Origin: Hydromicrobium sp964415365
GTDB taxonomy: Bacteria; Actinomycetota; Humimicrobiia; Humimicrobiales; Humimicrobiaceae
Direction of reading: 5' to 3'
DNA length: 64,000 nucleotides
Assembly (NCBI GenBank): GCA_964415365.1
Contig: CAYPYW010000002.1
Span: 41,325-105,324 of the forward strand
Positions 62,694 through 64,000 of the stretch are shown piece by piece (the stretch's first letter is position 1; the number at the start of each line of letters is the position of its first letter). The position numbers were made by a program, and so were the translations under genes. The notes under the pieces are model-generated. The model was given only the letters and a program-made list of their open reading frames with translations, did not search any database and was not told the origin of the DNA.

Positions 62694-63818
62694 TTAATGG
62701 AATTCGGACCGGATTCTTATAAAACGCATCACATCGCTTTTTGTAATTATCCCTCTTAACTTATCACCTGACATTACCACCAGATGCCCCAGATCATTTT
62801 TCCCCATCTTCTTTATTGCATCAGATATTTCCATAGAAATATCAACTTTTTCATTCTCTGAAATTGTTTTAACTACGTCCCCTACTCTCACCTCTGGCCA
62901 CTCTTCCCTGGGAACACCTTTAACATCGTGTAAAGAAATAACACCCACGAGCTTCTGGGTTCTTTTATTTTCTATAACCGGAAATCTTCCAAACCTGTAT
63001 TTCATAAAATAATTGTCCACTAAATCCTGCAATGTCGTATTTTCTGTGACGTCCACAATATTTTCATTCATGACATCCCTTACTTTGATTCCCTTGATGG
63101 AAGTCTCAAAAATAAGCTGGCGGTAACCCATATGAGCAGATGATTGCAGAAACCATCCTATAAAAGCGAGCCATATTCCATTTAAAAAATTACCGGTAAA
63201 TATAAAGAAGATACCTGCTGCTATAATCATAAATCCTATCACTCTTCCTGTTGTAGAAGCTATAAAGGTTGCACGCTCTAAACTACCGGTAGTCTTCCAT
63301 ATGATAGACCGTAGTATTCTTCCCCCGTCAAGAGGATAACCCGGTAGTATATTAAAAACTCCCAGTACAATATTTATTATAACAAGATATTTGGCAGGCT
63401 CTCTTATAAGAGCAATACTTCTGGCCAAGAACCATATAACACCGAATATCACAGCAATTGCAAAGCTCGCTGCAGGACCGGCAATAGCCATAACAAATTC
63501 GCTATGAGGAGTTTCCGGCTCCTTCTCTATCTGTGCCATTCCTCCAAACAGAAAAAGAGTTATCCTTTCTACAGGCGTGCCTCTCCTCCTGGCAACCAGA
63601 GAATGACTCATTTCATGTACTAGTAAAGAAAGAAAAAAAAGTATAACAGTAATAATAGTTACCAATACCAGAATTCCCTTATTTAATCCCGGCAGAACTT
63701 GAGGAAAATAAACAAAACCAAAATAATAGGCAAATAATGCAAATATAATAAACCAGCTGTAATCCAGCCTTATTTCTATTCCAAAAACCTTAAATAATTT
63801 TATTGAAGATCTAAACAT
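62694..63818 (-). CDS. M50 (site-2 type) membrane metalloprotease with CBS domains
   Basis: 374 aa. Membrane part of about 230 residues in six hydrophobic segments with the zinc site LLVHEMSHSLVARRRG (HExxH, here HEMSH) and the third ligand in FNILPGYPLDGGRILRS. Two C-terminal CBS domains follow (VRDVMNENIVDVTENTTLQD and a second from about 310, ending HLVVMSGDKLRGIITKSDVM). Intramembrane protease of the SpoIVFB/Rip group whose activity may be tuned by nucleotides bound at CBS. Target protein unknown. Confidence 0.9.
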   Translation of the reverse strand: MFRSSIKLFKVFGIEIRLDYSWFIIFALFAYYFGFVYFPQVLPGLNKGILVLVTIITVILFFLSLLVHEMSHSLVARRRGTPVERITLFLFGGMAQIEKEPETPHSEFVMAIAGPAASFAIAVIFGVIWFLARSIALIREPAKYLVIINIVLGVFNILPGYPLDGGRILRSIIWKTTGSLERATFIASTTGRVIGFMIIAAGIFFIFTGNFLNGIWLAFIGWFLQSSAHMGYRQLIFETSIKGIKVRDVMNENIVDVTENTTLQDLVDNYFMKYRFGRFPVIENKRTQKLVGVISLHDVKGVPREEWPEVRVGDVVKTISENEKVDISMEISDAIKKMGKNDLGHLVVMSGDKLRGIITKSDVMRFIRIRSEFH

Positions 63819-64000
63819 TTAGTTCTTACTCCCCGCATATGAATCTCTTACAATCAACCTTACATTCTTGTTAAGAAAAATACCTCTTCCAGAAATCTCT
63901 TTATTTATATTATATCTTACTTAAATTAAAAACATCTATCAATAGGGCGAATTGCTTTATTTAAAATCTATATGAAACGGTATCGTTGCTTCATATAAAA

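Noticed and set aside
1..64000. CRISPR arrays or cas genes
   Set aside because: No regularly spaced direct repeats of 24-40 bases and no Cas-like proteins were seen; the only tandem repeats are the coding repeats in the malE-like and DegV genes.

Overview
The window is a 64 kb piece of an AT-rich bacterial chromosome. Gene content suggests an anaerobe, probably with a single membrane: rubrerythrin next to a Fur/PerR-type regulator, PPi-type phosphofructokinase, polyferredoxin-type membrane protein, lipoprotein-anchored binding proteins, DegV, YtxH and a DUF3048 protein. No outer-membrane or respiratory-complex genes are seen. The lineage cannot be fixed from the sequence alone; an uncultured Firmicutes-, Atribacterota- or deep Actinobacteriota-like group would fit.

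Layout. 0-3.5 kb: 3' end of rlmN and a three-gene ABC-2 exporter. 3.5-7.6 kb: potBCDA polyamine importer (minus strand). 7.8-8.6 kb: ATP-cone/nuclease fusion. 8.7-12.1 kb: PPi-phosphofructokinase with a DrrAB-type exporter, and an FmdB zinc ribbon. 12.3-14.8 kb: FAH-family hydrolase, LysE exporter, DsrE-like protein, a membrane protein. 15-20 kb: Na/Pi cotransporter, cation diffusion facilitator, a DegV protein with an unusual repeat tail, DUF3048 protein. 20.1-22.3 kb: accessory islet with an IS1595-family transposase, a proteasome-like Ntn-hydrolase and a divergent 53-aa ORF. 22.3-30.9 kb: PAS protein, tRNA-Val, ferredoxin-type membrane protein, Fpg/Nei-like protein, ABC-class ATPase, CHASE4-GGDEF-HD-GYP protein, DUF2284 protein, tRNA-Gln. 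31-36.2 kb: housekeeping cluster metG-tatD-rsmA-ispE with rsmI upstream. 36.2-39.5 kb: PerR-like regulator/rubrerythrin, K+ channel, GH130 phosphorylase. 39.6-45.4 kb: phosphate regulon (kinase, regulator, pstS, pstC, pstA, phoU) with an 11-bp-periodic Pho-box-like array but no pstB.

45.5-60.9 kb looks like an acquired island. A frameshifted IS1182-type element and an IS91-type transposase tail lie on one side; a truncated serine recombinase reading into tRNA-Phe lies on the other. Between them is a visibly more GC-rich alpha-glucan cassette: MalEFG-type importer, GH13 hydrolase, 4-alpha-glucanotransferase and glucan phosphorylase, with LacI-type operators upstream of malE and a divergent LacI regulator. 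A decayed IS and a MITE-like unit sit between malE and the regulator. The cassette would import maltodextrins and convert them to glucose and glucose-1-phosphate; no MalK-type ATPase is encoded in it. 60.8-61.2 kb is a five-tRNA array (Phe, Asp, Val, Glu, Lys), followed by a YtxH-like protein, a HAD phosphatase and an M50 site-2-type protease with CBS domains.

The most unusual locus is 21.0-22.1 kb: a proteasome beta/HslV-like fold with recognisable Thr1, Asp17 and Lys33-equivalent residues, outside any standard proteasome or HslUV context, paired head-to-head with an unknown microprotein.
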